Positions 1 through 8,817 are shown, counted from the stretch's first letter. The stretch is 64,000 nucleotides of DNA from Streptomyces sp. NRRL B-3428 (GCA_000721375.1 JOGW01000005.1:361622-425621); one strand, 5' to 3'. Translations and numbers: made by a program. The notes: generated by a model not told the origin, from the sequence alone.

Positions 1-110
1 TCCTTGCCCTCGGCCAGATACCTGGCCGCCAGCGGCTGGGCGAGCTTGCGCCAGTCGCCGAGGTCCTCGTCGATCGCCGCCTGGATTTCCGGGGTACGCA
101 GTGCATCCAT
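1..110 (-). CDS. Partial CDS, possibly pterin-4a-carbinolamine dehydratase-like
   Basis: Only the first 36 codons are in the window, reading left from an ATG at 110. The visible stretch DLGDWRKLAQPLAARYLAEG has a spaced W...L...L.ARY pattern that recalls the start of pterin-4a-carbinolamine dehydratase (PhhB) proteins, in which a Trp is followed by a short ARF/ARY strand. The catalytic His motif would lie outside the window, so the assignment is an inference from a short segment. It lies 36 bases downstream of the antiporter gene on the same strand and could be the last gene of that transcription unit. It could equally be an unrelated small conserved protein. Confidence 0.4.
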   Translation of the reverse strand, partial: MDALRTPEIQAAIDEDLGDWRKLAQPLAARYLAEGK

Positions 111-146
111 GCCGCCATCCTTTCAGCGGCCGCCCGGCGCCGGAAC

Positions 147-1892
147 CTAATCCCCGGAATCCGCCAGCTGTTCGAATCGCGCGGAATCCACATCCAGTAC
201 GTGCTGGGCCCAGCCGAGTGTGACCGAGCTGTAGACACCGGACGAGCGGGCTTCGAGCAGCCGCTCACCCTGCGCTTTCAGGACCCGCAGTCGCAGTTCG
301 AGGAACTGGTCACGGCCACCGGGATCGACCTCTGCGGGTGTGCTCTCGTCGGGCCCGCGGTGGATGTCCACCCGGGCGTCGCTGCGTACGAGCGTCACCA
401 CGCTCGCGGCGTACGGCTCACCGGCCCGGTTGGTGAGGGATGGGTCGTCGAGGATGTCACCGGCCGCATGGGCCATCTCGTTGAGCAGACGCCGGCCCTC
501 GTCATGGGTCTTCTGCGGATCGTCCTTGGGCACACCGACCTTGCGGATCACCGCCGGCAGGGTGAGGCCTTGCAGCAGCAGGGTGGTGGCGGCCACCACG
601 AAGGCGATCAGGATCAACTGGGCGCGGTCCGGGGTGTCCTCGGGCAGGGTCTGCGCCGCGGCCACCGTGATCGCACCGCGCATCCCGGCCCAGCCCAGGA
701 TCACCCCGCCCCGGCCGCCGAAGTGCTCGTTCACCATGAAATCGATATCGGCCGCCCGCACGGTGACCCGCTTGCGGAAGCGCTCGACCTTCTTCTCCGA
801 CAGACCGCGCAGCCGCTCGGTGAAGTGGGGGTCCTCATCGGGGTCGTCGAACCGCAACTGGATCGCCTCCACCCGCTCCTTGGACTGCTCGGCCTTCGCC
901 ACGTCCCGGCGCATCCGGGCCACCATGGGCACCACCCACAGCATCCGCAGCACCATCACGAGCAGAGCCGCGAGCAGCCCGATCGTCAGCGCGCGGGTGA
1001 CGCTCAGGCCCTCGTCACGCACCTGGTCGACGAGCGTCTTCACGCTCAGGCCCATCAGCAGGAACATCCCGCTCTCCAGCAGGAACGCCGCCGTATGCCA
1101 GTTGGTGGACTCGGCGATACGGTCGCTCGCCCGCAGATAGCGCGGACTCTGATGCCCCGTGACCAGACCGGCCACGACGACGGAGAGCACTCCCGACGCG
1201 TGCAGTTCCTCGGCGGGCAGATAGGCGATGAAGGGGACGACGAAGGAGATCGCGGTGTTGAGCACCGCGTCGTTGATCAGTGCGCGTACCCGTACGTTGA
1301 GCAGGCCGACGACCATGCCGACGGCGACGGCCACCACGACCGCGTACAGGAATTCGCCGATCGTGGCCCACAGCGAGAACGAGCCGGCGAACGCGGCGAC
1401 GGCCGTGCGCAACAGGACAAGCGCGGACGCGTCGTTGACCAGACCCTCGCCCTCAAGGACCGTGAGCAGTCGGTGCGGGAGTCCCAGCTTCTTGCCGACG
1501 GAGGTGGCGGCCACCGCGTCGGTCGGGCTGATGACGGCGCCGAGCGCGAACGCGGCCGGCCAGCCGATCTCCGGTAGGAGCCAGTGGAAGAGCGCACCGG
1601 CGCCGAGCGTGGAAAGCACGACGAGAGTGACCGCCAGGCCGCTGATGGACTGGAAGTCGCGCCGGAAGTCGGTGACCGGCATGCTCACCGCGGCCGAGTA
1701 GAGCAGCGGCGGCAGGACTCCCGCGAGGATCCACTCCGGTTCGATCTCCGGATGCGGTACGCCGGGGATGAAGCTCAGCGCGATTCCCACGAGCACGAGG
1801 CTGAGCGGGGCGGCAAGACCGAGCCGCTCGGAGAACGCGGCGACGGCGACGATGGCGACCACGCCGAGCACGGCGACAAGCGTGAACTCCAT
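147..1892 (-). CDS. Na+/H+ antiporter, CPA1 (NhaP-like) family
   Basis: 581-residue integral membrane protein exchanging Na+ (or K+) for protons across the cytoplasmic membrane. About 12 hydrophobic segments fill residues 1-330 and 390-450. The family signatures GAVISPTDAVA and EGEGLVNDASAL are intact; the Asn-Asp pair in the second is the ion-binding pair of electroneutral CPA1 exchangers. A charged cytoplasmic loop (about 330-390) interrupts the membrane domain, and a hydrophilic tail of about 130 residues follows, as in the Nha1/YjcE-like branch. The ATG lies two bases after the stop of the CoA-transferase-like gene, so translation is probably coupled. Family assignment is firm; the transported ion is not deducible. 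Confidence 0.9.
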   Translation of the reverse strand: MEFTLVAVLGVVAIVAVAAFSERLGLAAPLSLVLVGIALSFIPGVPHPEIEPEWILAGVLPPLLYSAAVSMPVTDFRRDFQSISGLAVTLVVLSTLGAGALFHWLLPEIGWPAAFALGAVISPTDAVAATSVGKKLGLPHRLLTVLEGEGLVNDASALVLLRTAVAAFAGSFSLWATIGEFLYAVVVAVAVGMVVGLLNVRVRALINDAVLNTAISFVVPFIAYLPAEELHASGVLSVVVAGLVTGHQSPRYLRASDRIAESTNWHTAAFLLESGMFLLMGLSVKTLVDQVRDEGLSVTRALTIGLLAALLVMVLRMLWVVPMVARMRRDVAKAEQSKERVEAIQLRFDDPDEDPHFTERLRGLSEKKVERFRKRVTVRAADIDFMVNEHFGGRGGVILGWAGMRGAITVAAAQTLPEDTPDRAQLILIAFVVAATTLLLQGLTLPAVIRKVGVPKDDPQKTHDEGRRLLNEMAHAAGDILDDPSLTNRAGEPYAASVVTLVRSDARVDIHRGPDESTPAEVDPGGRDQFLELRLRVLKAQGERLLEARSSGVYSSVTLGWAQHVLDVDSARFEQLADSGD

Positions 1893-1894
1893 GG

Positions 1895-2539
1895 TCAGCC
1901 GAGCACCTTCGCGTCCGCGCCGACCACGGAGGCCACATAGCGCGCGGGCAGATGGACGAGCCGCGGATGCAGGACCGGCAGCAGCTCGTCGATTTCGGCC
2001 AAAGTGCCGCGCGCGGCCTTGGCCACCGTGAGGACCGAGTCGCGTACGTCGTCGGCGAAGACGAGATTGCCCTTCGTGTCTCCCTGTACGGCGCGTACCA
2101 GTGCGAAGTCCGGGGTGAGCGCGGGCAGCGGGCCGAACTCGTCGTCGCCGAAGAACATCGCCCGCGATCCGTCCTCGGCGGGGCGCTCATGCGTGCCGAC
2201 CGGGCCGAGGAAGGTGGCAGTGCCTGCGGCGCTCGCCTGCAGCCGCTGTCGGAGCAGGGCGGGCTCGACGAACTCGGCCTCCACACCCTCGACCCGTCCG
2301 CCCGGCACCTCGGTGTCCACGATCAACCGGGCGACCTGTCCGCTGCCCAGCCACTTGCGCAAGATGTCGTCGGCGCGCAGTGCACCGGGGCAGACCAGCG
2401 TGAATCCCTCGCCGGGCAGGGCGCTGAGCGCTGCCACGAGCCGGGCGGGATAGCCCGCGCTGCCGGGCTCGGGAAGGACGAGTGTGCTGCCCGAGGGGAT
2501 CGAGGAGACGGCCGCGGAGGCGGTGACCAGTTTGTCCAT
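1895..2539 (-). CDS. Orphan CoA-transferase subunit A-like protein
   Basis: 214 residues from the ATG at 2539 (MDKLVTASAAV), preferred over a longer upstream extension because it matches the usual N-terminus of the family. The order of elements matches the A subunit of 3-oxoacid (SCOT-type) CoA-transferases: a helix followed by DGxTL-like strands, TLV.PGALRADDIL, GQVARLIVDTEV, a PGGRVEGVEAEFVEPALL segment, FALVRAVQGDTKGNLVF and TVAKAARGTLAEIDEL. The Gly-rich GGFGxxG loop of true enzymes is replaced here by PEPGSAGYP. No B subunit, which carries the catalytic Glu, is next to it. It may be a non-catalytic or re-purposed paralogue. It is coupled to the downstream antiporter and divergent from the monooxygenase. 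Confidence 0.7.
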   Translation of the reverse strand: MDKLVTASAAVSSIPSGSTLVLPEPGSAGYPARLVAALSALPGEGFTLVCPGALRADDILRKWLGSGQVARLIVDTEVPGGRVEGVEAEFVEPALLRQRLQASAAGTATFLGPVGTHERPAEDGSRAMFFGDDEFGPLPALTPDFALVRAVQGDTKGNLVFADDVRDSVLTVAKAARGTLAEIDELLPVLHPRLVHLPARYVASVVGADAKVLG

Positions 2540-2772
2540 GAGCGGATTCTCCGACGCACCCCGGCCCGTGGCTTGGAGTGGCGTGGCCAAGACCACGGCC
2601 GATTTCGTATTTCGATCTGTCCTACCCATGGCCCCTTGAAGGCTTCTGGTGCATCCTCCGCCCAGCCGTAGTGATCGGCTTGATCGACATAAGTGAACGC
2701 AGCGCCACCGACCAGCGAACAGCAGCGCCCGGGCACCGCCCGTGGAGCGTGATCGATACGGGAGGGCTCCTC
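2540..2772. other. Divergent intergenic region, CoA-transferase-like / monooxygenase
   Basis: Non-coding 233 bases between two divergent starts. The monooxygenase side carries a strong ribosome binding site (GGGAGGG at 2760-2766, 6 bases before the ATG). I see no convincing -35/-10 pair or long palindrome. Confidence 0.5.
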
Positions 2773-4008
2773 ATGGAGTTCGGACTCTTCCTCAACGGGT
2801 TCATCCCTGGCATGGCGGCCCACCACCGCCCGTCGGAACACCTGGCCCTGATGCGGGAGTTGGACCTCGCCATCAAGGCGGACAAGCACAATTGGAAGTA
2901 CGTGTGGTTCGGTGAGCATCACTCGCTCGCCGAATACAGCCATCTGTCCGCCCCCGAGGTCGCGATCGGCTACGTCGCCGCCCAGACCGAGCGCATCCAC
3001 CTCGGCACCGGCATCAACAGCCTTTCGCCGCGCAAGGAACACCCGGTGCGCTACGCCGAGCGGGCGGCGATGATGGACCACATTTCCGAGGGCCGCTTCG
3101 AGTGGGGGACCGGCCGTGGCGCGGGCAGCCATGAGCTGAAGTCCTTCAACATCATGGACCCCTCGACGACCAAGGCCGAATGGGACGAGGTCGCTCCCGA
3201 GATCGTGCGGATGTGGGAACAGTACGACTACGAGTTCCACGGCGAGCACTTCACGGTGCCCACCCCGCACAACATCCTGCCGAAGCCGTACGGGCACTCG
3301 CACCCGCCGATCTGGATGGCGTGCGGCAACCCGTCCTCGTTCGCGAAGGCCGGTTCGCTCGGTATCGGTGCGATCGCCTTCAACTTCGAGCCGATCTTCG
3401 AGCTCAAGGGCCGGATCGACCAGTACAAGACGGCCGCGGCGGACCCCAAGGAGATCCTCGGGGACTACCAGAACAACAACGTGATGATGACGAACACGGT
3501 CATCTGCCTCAACGACCGCAAGCGGGCCCGTGAGATCGCCCTGCACGCGGGCATCGGCTATCTGGTCACGCTGGTGAACCTCTACCACGACACCATGCCC
3601 AAGTCGATGGACGAGCGGACCTGGCCGACCCCGCCGGTCGCGTTCGGCGAGCTCGCCGGCAGCGACATCAGCAGCGAAGAGGTCCTCGACCAGATCATCA
3701 AGGCGGGCCTGCTGCTCTGCGGTACGCCCGACGAGGTCGCCGAGCAGGTCGCCGCGTACCAGACCGTCGGCTGTGACCAGCTGGTCTTCGGTATGACCGG
3801 CGGTATGACCTTCGACGAGCACCTTGAGATGGTCGAGCTCTTCGGCGACAAGGTCATCCCCCAGTTCGACACCAACCCCGAGCACTCGACGGCGATCTAC
3901 CGCCGCAACGCCGCCGGACCGAAGTACCCCTCGCACAACAACCCGGTGCCCGAGCAGCTCAAGCACACGGTGCTCCCGCCGAGCGCGATCCTGCCGCTGG
4001 AGTCCTGA
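2773..4008 (+). CDS. LLM-class flavin-dependent monooxygenase
   Basis: 411 residues, bacterial-luciferase-like TIM barrel. It starts at MEFGLFLNGF behind a GGGAGGG ribosome binding site. Typical family elements are visible: VWFGEHH near residue 50, the SAPEVAIGYVAAQTERIHLGTGI strand that contacts the flavin, HPVRYAERAAMMDHISEGRF, and the late GTPDEVAEQV...GCDQLVFGM segment. Such enzymes use FMNH2 (or F420H2) and O2 to oxidise alkanals, alkanes, terpenes (limonene monooxygenase subgroup) or thio-compounds; the substrate cannot be read from the sequence. It is divergent from the CoA-transferase-like/antiporter pair and ends in its own strong terminator, so it is probably monocistronic. Confidence 0.88.
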   Translation: MEFGLFLNGFIPGMAAHHRPSEHLALMRELDLAIKADKHNWKYVWFGEHHSLAEYSHLSAPEVAIGYVAAQTERIHLGTGINSLSPRKEHPVRYAERAAMMDHISEGRFEWGTGRGAGSHELKSFNIMDPSTTKAEWDEVAPEIVRMWEQYDYEFHGEHFTVPTPHNILPKPYGHSHPPIWMACGNPSSFAKAGSLGIGAIAFNFEPIFELKGRIDQYKTAAADPKEILGDYQNNNVMMTNTVICLNDRKRAREIALHAGIGYLVTLVNLYHDTMPKSMDERTWPTPPVAFGELAGSDISSEEVLDQIIKAGLLLCGTPDEVAEQVAAYQTVGCDQLVFGMTGGMTFDEHLEMVELFGDKVIPQFDTNPEHSTAIYRRNAAGPKYPSHNNPVPEQLKHTVLPPSAILPLES

Positions 4009-4028
4009 GCCCCGCTTCTTTATCGCCG

Positions 4029-4069
4029 CTTTTGTGCCGCGCCGCCAAGTAGGGGGCGCGGCACAAAAG
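4029..4069 (+). terminator. Strong Rho-independent-type terminator
   Basis: Perfect 15-bp inverted repeat: CTTTTGTGCCGCGCC at 4029-4043 and its complement at 4055-4069, with an 11-base loop, 20 bases after the monooxygenase stop. The A/T-rich outer stem gives a short U-run, unusual for streptomycete terminators. Confidence 0.9.
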
Positions 4070-4134
4070 TTGTACGGGGCCGTCCGTCGCGGGCCCTAGG
4101 TCCCGCGCCCCATGTGCCCGGCTCGCATGCTGAC

Positions 4135-4140
4135 TACCGT
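4135..4140 (+). promoter_or_regulatory. Leaderless -10 box for the PNPOx-like gene
   Basis: TACCGT, eight bases before the ATG at 4149 and with no Shine-Dalgarno sequence between, the spacing expected when transcription starts at the A of the start codon. Confidence 0.6.
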
Positions 4141-4148
4141 CGGTGTCC

Positions 4149-4610
4149 ATGCAAGCCACCAAGATCAATTCCCGCGACCTTTCCCAGCGCGTGCTCGACA
4201 CCCTGGAGCGGCTGCGCGCGGAGCGCGACATCTGGCTGTCCACGTCCCACCCCGAGCACGGCCCGCACCAGTTGCCCCTGTGGTTCCTGTGGGACGGGCA
4301 GGAGCTGTGGATGTGCACCCGCGCCGACTCCGTGACCGCGCGCAACGTACAGGCGGAACCGCGCGTACGCCTCGGACTGCCGGACACCTCGGATGTGGTG
4401 CTGCTGCAGGGCGTGGCCGAGTGCTACCCCGGTCGGGACGTCCCCGAGGAGGCCGCGGATGCGTTCACGGACAAGTTCCGTTGGGATCCGCGCACGGAAG
4501 AAGCCCCCTACCTGTACGTGCGGGTGACACCGCGAACCGTACGCGCATGGCGCGGAGTTGCGGAGCTGTGCGGCAGGGTCGTGATGCGGGACGGACAGTG
4601 GCTGGGGTAG
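4149..4610 (+). CDS. Pyridoxamine 5'-phosphate oxidase-like split-barrel protein
   Basis: 153 residues of the FMN/F420-binding split beta-barrel superfamily. The early segment with LPLWFLWDGQELWMCTR is the usual strand pair of the fold; it is followed by NVQAEPRVRLGLPD and the later pair VVLLQGVAECY and YLYVRVTPRTVRAWRG. The length fits F420-dependent or general PNPOx-like proteins. A GTG two codons earlier is possible, but the ATG sits exactly 8 bases after a TACCGT box, so a leaderless start is chosen. It could be an F420H2-dependent reductase or a flavin-binding stress protein; no substrate can be named. Confidence 0.75.
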   Translation: MQATKINSRDLSQRVLDTLERLRAERDIWLSTSHPEHGPHQLPLWFLWDGQELWMCTRADSVTARNVQAEPRVRLGLPDTSDVVLLQGVAECYPGRDVPEEAADAFTDKFRWDPRTEEAPYLYVRVTPRTVRAWRGVAELCGRVVMRDGQWLG

Positions 4611-4655
4611 GACCGGGGAAAGCGGTTTCGTACCGCCCCCTTGTTGCGCACGGAC

Positions 4656-4685
4656 ATCACTGGTTGACTCCGCGCCGCCAGTGAT
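4656..4685. promoter_or_regulatory. Inverted repeat upstream of the PL8 lyase gene
   Basis: ATCACTGG at 4656-4663 and CCAGTGAT at 4678-4685 form a perfect 8-bp inverted repeat with a 14-base spacer that holds TTGACT (4664-4669), a possible -35 box. The lyase ATG is 24 bases downstream, so this could be a repressor site or an mRNA hairpin near the start. Confidence 0.45.
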
Positions 4686-4709
4686 CTGTCCCGTACCGGC
4701 GGAGGACCC

Positions 4710-7229
4710 ATGGAACTCACCCGCAGACAGCTGATGTCCGCCCTGTCCGCGGCCGGACTGCTCGCGGTGCTCCCGGCGAGCCCCGCGAGCGCCGCCGCGA
4801 CGGCCGAGGGGAGTGCGCGGCTGCTCGCCAACACGGTCGCGGTGTTCGCGGGCACCGCCGAGTCCAACGCCCGCCCCGAGACGGCCGCGAAGCTCGCCGC
4901 GATCGTCGCCACGGCGAAGGCCGGCCTGAAATCCCTGGACGAGGCCGGCCCCGGCGAGCTGTTCAAGGGCCTGGCGCTCGGCACGAACGACGCCAACCTC
5001 AACACCGCGTACCGGCAGCTCTACGAGATAGCCCTCGCCACCCGCGCCCCCGGCAGCGAACTGCTCGACTCCGCACCGGTGCAGCGCCGCGTCCTCGACG
5101 GCCTCGTCTGGCTGCACGAGCGCTATTACGGCGACCAGTCGAAGGGCTACTACGGCAACTGGTTCAACTGGGAGATAGGCATCTCGCAGTCCGTGACCAA
5201 GACGCTGGTACTGCTCGCGGATTCACTGGCGGGCCACCCGGATCTGCTGCGTACGTACGTCGCGTCGATGGACGCCTATCTCCGCAACGGCACGGCGGGC
5301 GATGTGAACCTCGACTCCCGTTTCCACACCGGCGCCAACCTCGCCGACATCACCACCAACCGCATCCTGCAAGGCGCGCTCCTGGGCGACGAGAACCGCA
5401 TCCGCAAGGCGCTCACGGACCAGCTCACCGTGTTCGTGACGATCGACCCGTACCACCTGAAGCACAACGTCACCGACGGGCACTACGCGGACGGCTCCTT
5501 CATCCAGCACGGCTCCGTCGCCTACACGGGTTCGTACGGGAAGGGTCTGCTCACCCGGGTCGTACAGACACTGAAGATCCTCGACGGCTCGGGCTTCGCG
5601 CACGGCGAGGCGCTCGCGCCGACGGTCTTCAAGTGGGTCCGCGACGGGTTCGCGCCGCTGATCTTCGAGGGCTGGATGATGGAGATCGTCAAGGGCCGCG
5701 CGGTCTCCCGCACCGCCACCGGCTACGCGGACGTCGCCGTGATCGTGGAAGCGGCCGTCGACCTCGCCTCGCTCGCAACGGCCGCCGATGCCACGGCACT
5801 TCGCCAGTACGTGAAGTACCTCCGCTCGACGTCGAAGGCGCCCCTCGACCCGGCCGCCTTCGTCTCGCCGATCAGCGTCGTGCGGTACACGGAGATCCTC
5901 GCCGACACCGCCCTCACCCCGGCCGACCTGGGACCCGCCGAACGCAGCGTCGCCTTCAACGCGATGGACAAGACAGTCCACCGCAGGCCCGGCTACGCCT
6001 TCGCGCTCGCCCGCTCCTCCTCGCGGATCAGCAAGTACGAGTACATGAGCGGCGAGAACCTGATGCCGTGGTTCCAGGGCGAGGGCGCGCACCACCTCTA
6101 TCTGACCGGCCAGGACCAGACCCAGGCCTACGGCGTCGACTACTACACGACCGTCTCGCCGTACGGCCTCGCGGGCGTCACCGCACCCGTCGAACAGCGG
6201 CGCACGATCCCGGAGTCGTACGGCACGCCGTACTACGACAACCCCGGTCACCCGCTCAACTTCACCCCGTCCTCCGAATCGCAGAACACCTACGTCTACT
6301 TCCCGCGCGGCCTTGCCGACCACAGCGGGGGAGCGGTCCTGGGTGCGTACGGGGCGGTGGCGATGGTGCAGTCGAGTGATGTGGGCGTACGGGACCGGGA
6401 GTTGCTGCCGGCGGACTTCGTGGTCTATCGCAACGCGACGGCGACGAAGTCGTGGTTCCTGTTCGACGACGAGATCGTGGTGCTCGCCGCCGGCGTGAGC
6501 GGCGATGAGGGACGGGCCGGGACGACGACGGTGGACGCGCGGGTGGCGCTGCCCGGCGACGAGGTGACCGTCACGGGCGACGGACGTGCCCTGACCTCTT
6601 CCGGCACGCGTCAACTGACGTGGCTGCGCTGGGCGAACGCGACGCGCGGGAGCGCGGTCGGCTATGTCCTGCTTGCGGGCGGGCCGGTGCGCGTCGGCCT
6701 GGAAAATGTGACGCGAAGTCGGCGTGTCGTACGTACATCCAACCCCGACACGGCCGTGTCGCGCTCGGTTTTCTCGGCGACGTACGACCATCCGGCCTCC
6801 GCCGAACCGGCCGCGCTGGCCTACGCGTTGCTGCCCGGAGCCTCGGAGGACGACCTGCGCGCCTGCGCCGTCGGTGATCGGCTGCGGGTGCTGTCCAACA
6901 CCTCGCGTCTGCAGGCGGTGCAGCACACAGGGCTCGGCCTTGTCGCCCTCAACTCCTTCACGCAGGGCCGCCACCACGCCGCGGGCGTCAGCGTCGACGG
7001 CCCCGCGTCGGTTCTCGTCCGCCGCACGGGCCGCGGCCGTACGTCACTCGCCGTCGCGGATCCGACCACCCGCCGCAGCACCGTCTCCCTGGTCCTGCAC
7101 GGACGGCGGCTGCGCCTCGACGAGGGCGACGAAGGCGTCCGGGTCACTCCGGTGCCCGGCGGCACGCGCGTCGAGGTGGATGTGCATCAGGCGTACGGGC
7201 GGAGCTTCACGGCGGATCTGGTCGGGTGA
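4710..7229 (+). CDS. Secreted polysaccharide lyase family 8 enzyme
   Basis: 839 residues. The twin-arginine-type leader (RRQLMSALSAAGLLAVLPASPASA) implies export. The alpha/alpha-toroid domain (about 40-390) holds the PL8 catalytic triad: His267 in DGSFIQH, Tyr276 in TGSYG, and Asn217 in ITTNRI. The spacings (50 and 9 residues) match Asn175/His225/Tyr234 of chondroitin AC lyase. Beta-sandwich domains follow. The enzyme eliminates across uronic-acid or related linkages (hyaluronan, chondroitin, xanthan); the exact polymer is not determinable. The start is supported by GGCGGAGGA 8 bases upstream. A small hairpin (GTGAGC/GCTCAC, 7226-7242) lies at its stop, facing the convergent NUDIX gene. Confidence 0.9.
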   Translation: MELTRRQLMSALSAAGLLAVLPASPASAAATAEGSARLLANTVAVFAGTAESNARPETAAKLAAIVATAKAGLKSLDEAGPGELFKGLALGTNDANLNTAYRQLYEIALATRAPGSELLDSAPVQRRVLDGLVWLHERYYGDQSKGYYGNWFNWEIGISQSVTKTLVLLADSLAGHPDLLRTYVASMDAYLRNGTAGDVNLDSRFHTGANLADITTNRILQGALLGDENRIRKALTDQLTVFVTIDPYHLKHNVTDGHYADGSFIQHGSVAYTGSYGKGLLTRVVQTLKILDGSGFAHGEALAPTVFKWVRDGFAPLIFEGWMMEIVKGRAVSRTATGYADVAVIVEAAVDLASLATAADATALRQYVKYLRSTSKAPLDPAAFVSPISVVRYTEILADTALTPADLGPAERSVAFNAMDKTVHRRPGYAFALARSSSRISKYEYMSGENLMPWFQGEGAHHLYLTGQDQTQAYGVDYYTTVSPYGLAGVTAPVEQRRTIPESYGTPYYDNPGHPLNFTPSSESQNTYVYFPRGLADHSGGAVLGAYGAVAMVQSSDVGVRDRELLPADFVVYRNATATKSWFLFDDEIVVLAAGVSGDEGRAGTTTVDARVALPGDEVTVTGDGRALTSSGTRQLTWLRWANATRGSAVGYVLLAGGPVRVGLENVTRSRRVVRTSNPDTAVSRSVFSATYDHPASAEPAALAYALLPGASEDDLRACAVGDRLRVLSNTSRLQAVQHTGLGLVALNSFTQGRHHAAGVSVDGPASVLVRRTGRGRTSLAVADPTTRRSTVSLVLHGRRLRLDEGDEGVRVTPVPGGTRVEVDVHQAYGRSFTADLVG

Positions 7230-7238
7230 GCGCGGGGC

Positions 7239-7724
7239 TCACAGCCCGAGCAGCAGCGGTTGTGGCGGAGGTCCGTCGGTGAGCAGGGCGGCCAGCGGTA
7301 CGGCCAGCTTGCGTGGGGCGAAGACGTCGGGGCCGTCGTGGTCGGTGATCTCCTGGAGTGTCCACCAGCGGAACCCGGTGATGCCCTCGGCGGCCAGCTC
7401 CTGCTCGGACATGACCCCGTCAGGGTCGAACGCGTCCGTGCGTACGAGGAAATAGTCATGGAACGCCCCGTCGTAACCCGGCGCGTACCCGGGTTCGATG
7501 ACCTCGCGCTGCCATACGTGCGGGGGTTCGTCCTCGATGACGAGACCGACTTCTTCGAGCAACTCCCTGCGCAGCGCCTCGCGGGTGGTCTCACCGGGTT
7601 CGACCCCGCCACCGGGTGTGCTCCATACGGACCGGTCCTCGTACGCGAAGCGGCACAACAGGATGCGGTCGTCCGGGTCGAGGATGAGACCGCGGGCCGA
7701 ATGGCGAAGCTTCGGTGAGGACAT
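7239..7724 (-). CDS. NUDIX hydrolase
   Basis: 161 residues. The NUDIX box is complete (GGGVEPGETTREALRRELLE continuing EVGL), binding Mg2+ for hydrolysis of a nucleoside diphosphate linked to another group. An N-terminal SARGLILDPDDRILLCRF strand pair and a C-terminal FRWWTLQEI element complete the fold. The start at MSSPKLRHSARG is chosen because it gives the standard family length and lies 6 bases after a TACTGT box (leaderless). It is convergent with the PL8 lyase and divergent from the lipoprotein gene. Substrate unknown. Confidence 0.88.
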   Translation of the reverse strand: MSSPKLRHSARGLILDPDDRILLCRFAYEDRSVWSTPGGGVEPGETTREALRRELLEEVGLVIEDEPPHVWQREVIEPGYAPGYDGAFHDYFLVRTDAFDPDGVMSEQELAAEGITGFRWWTLQEITDHDGPDVFAPRKLAVPLAALLTDGPPPQPLLLGL

Positions 7725-7730
7725 TGACGA

Positions 7731-7736
7731 ACAGTA
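7731..7736 (-). promoter_or_regulatory. Leaderless -10 box for the NUDIX gene
   Basis: TACTGT on the minus strand, 6 bases before the ATG at 7724, with no ribosome binding site between. Confidence 0.55.
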
Positions 7737-7848
7737 GGGTCCGCCCCGCGAGCCGGTCCAGGACGCCTGCGGCCGGTGCCCGGGTGGGGCGAACGTTCCG
7801 TACCCCTGTGGCGTCCAAGACGTGGATGCCGACAGATGGGGGAGAGCC

Positions 7849-8733
7849 ATGCGGGCTGGCAGAGGGATCGTCGCGGTGGCGGCGGGGATCGTCGCACTGT
7901 GCGGTTGCGGGGAGACCGCGGTCTCGGAGGGGCTTGTCGCGGACGCCTCGCAGTCCGCACAGTCCACGGTCCCGCCGTACGACGGACCTTTGAAGGCCGA
8001 GACGCCCGACTGGGTGCCGCAGGACAGCCCGTTGGAGGGCGGCGGCGCGGCGCTGCTCGCCCTGGAGTGCGCGGGCGATCCACTGCAGGCGGGGTCGGTG
8101 TTCGAGAGCGGCGGCGGCAGCGAGAGTGAGAAGTCGCCCGAGGCCGCCCTGCAGAGGTATCTCGACACGGAGCTGTCCTGGCTCAGCGCACCCGAGCGCG
8201 GCTACCGGGTGGAGAAGCGCGAGGGCGATCGGGTCCTCTTCTCGTACGACGCCGAAGGCCGTACCCGCGCCGCGATGATCGCCGCCGAGGGGCTGAAGGG
8301 CAAGGACGGCTGGGTTGTCGAGACGTTCGCGCTGTGCGACCCCTCCGAGTACGCGGCGGGTGAGCGGGAAGCTCTCGCCCTGAATGTGTGGTCCGACGCT
8401 GCCGGCCGCCCTGTGGACACCAGAAAGGTGCACAGCGCGATGGGGCCCGAGCACTGCGACTGGCAGGCGGCGGAATTCCTGAGCGTGGGCGAGGGCCCGA
8501 AGGACGGGCGTTCCTACTACCGGGATCCCGAGGGTGCGCTGGACGGCATCGACTGGCTGTACTCCTCGTACGCCGGCGACACCCGGGTGCCGTCCGATGC
8601 CGTGGACACCGGCTGGCGGCACGAGGGCCGTGCACTGTGGCTGGCCAAAGACGGGAAGAACGCGTTCGTGCGCGTGCCCGACGGGCGAGTGGAGCGCTGG
8701 CCGGGGAGCAGTGAGCGGATCCTCTGCAAGTGA
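7849..8733 (+). CDS. Putative lipoprotein of unknown function
   Basis: 294 residues starting MRAGRGIVAVAAGIVALCGC, a short hydrophobic leader ending at a Cys (residue 20) that fits a lipobox (LCGC), so the mature protein is probably anchored outside the membrane. The start is set by GGGGGAGA 6 bases upstream. The body has many charged residues, a few Cys (LECAGD, ALCDPSEY, GPEHCDW, RILCK) that could form disulfides, and a mixed alpha/beta composition. I do not recognise a catalytic motif. It is divergent from the NUDIX gene and upstream of a DinB gene that has its own promoter. Confidence 0.75.
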   Translation: MRAGRGIVAVAAGIVALCGCGETAVSEGLVADASQSAQSTVPPYDGPLKAETPDWVPQDSPLEGGGAALLALECAGDPLQAGSVFESGGGSESEKSPEAALQRYLDTELSWLSAPERGYRVEKREGDRVLFSYDAEGRTRAAMIAAEGLKGKDGWVVETFALCDPSEYAAGEREALALNVWSDAAGRPVDTRKVHSAMGPEHCDWQAAEFLSVGEGPKDGRSYYRDPEGALDGIDWLYSSYAGDTRVPSDAVDTGWRHEGRALWLAKDGKNAFVRVPDGRVERWPGSSERILCK

Positions 8734-8803
8734 AGGGCCCTGCTCGTGATGGCGGCGGGTCGTGTGGGGGCACGCCGGGTGCCACGGCGCGGTGGCCGTT
8801 CGC

Positions 8804-8809
8804 TAGCGT
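8804..8809 (+). promoter_or_regulatory. Leaderless -10 box for the first DinB gene
   Basis: TAGCGT, 8 bases before the ATG at 8818 and without a ribosome binding site; a classic streptomycete leaderless arrangement. Confidence 0.65.
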
Positions 8810-8817
8810 CCGCGTTC

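Noticed and set aside
5223..6977. A 584-codon minus-strand open frame inside the PL8 lyase gene
   Set aside because: Antisense shadow with biased composition; the plus-strand lyase has complete catalytic motifs.
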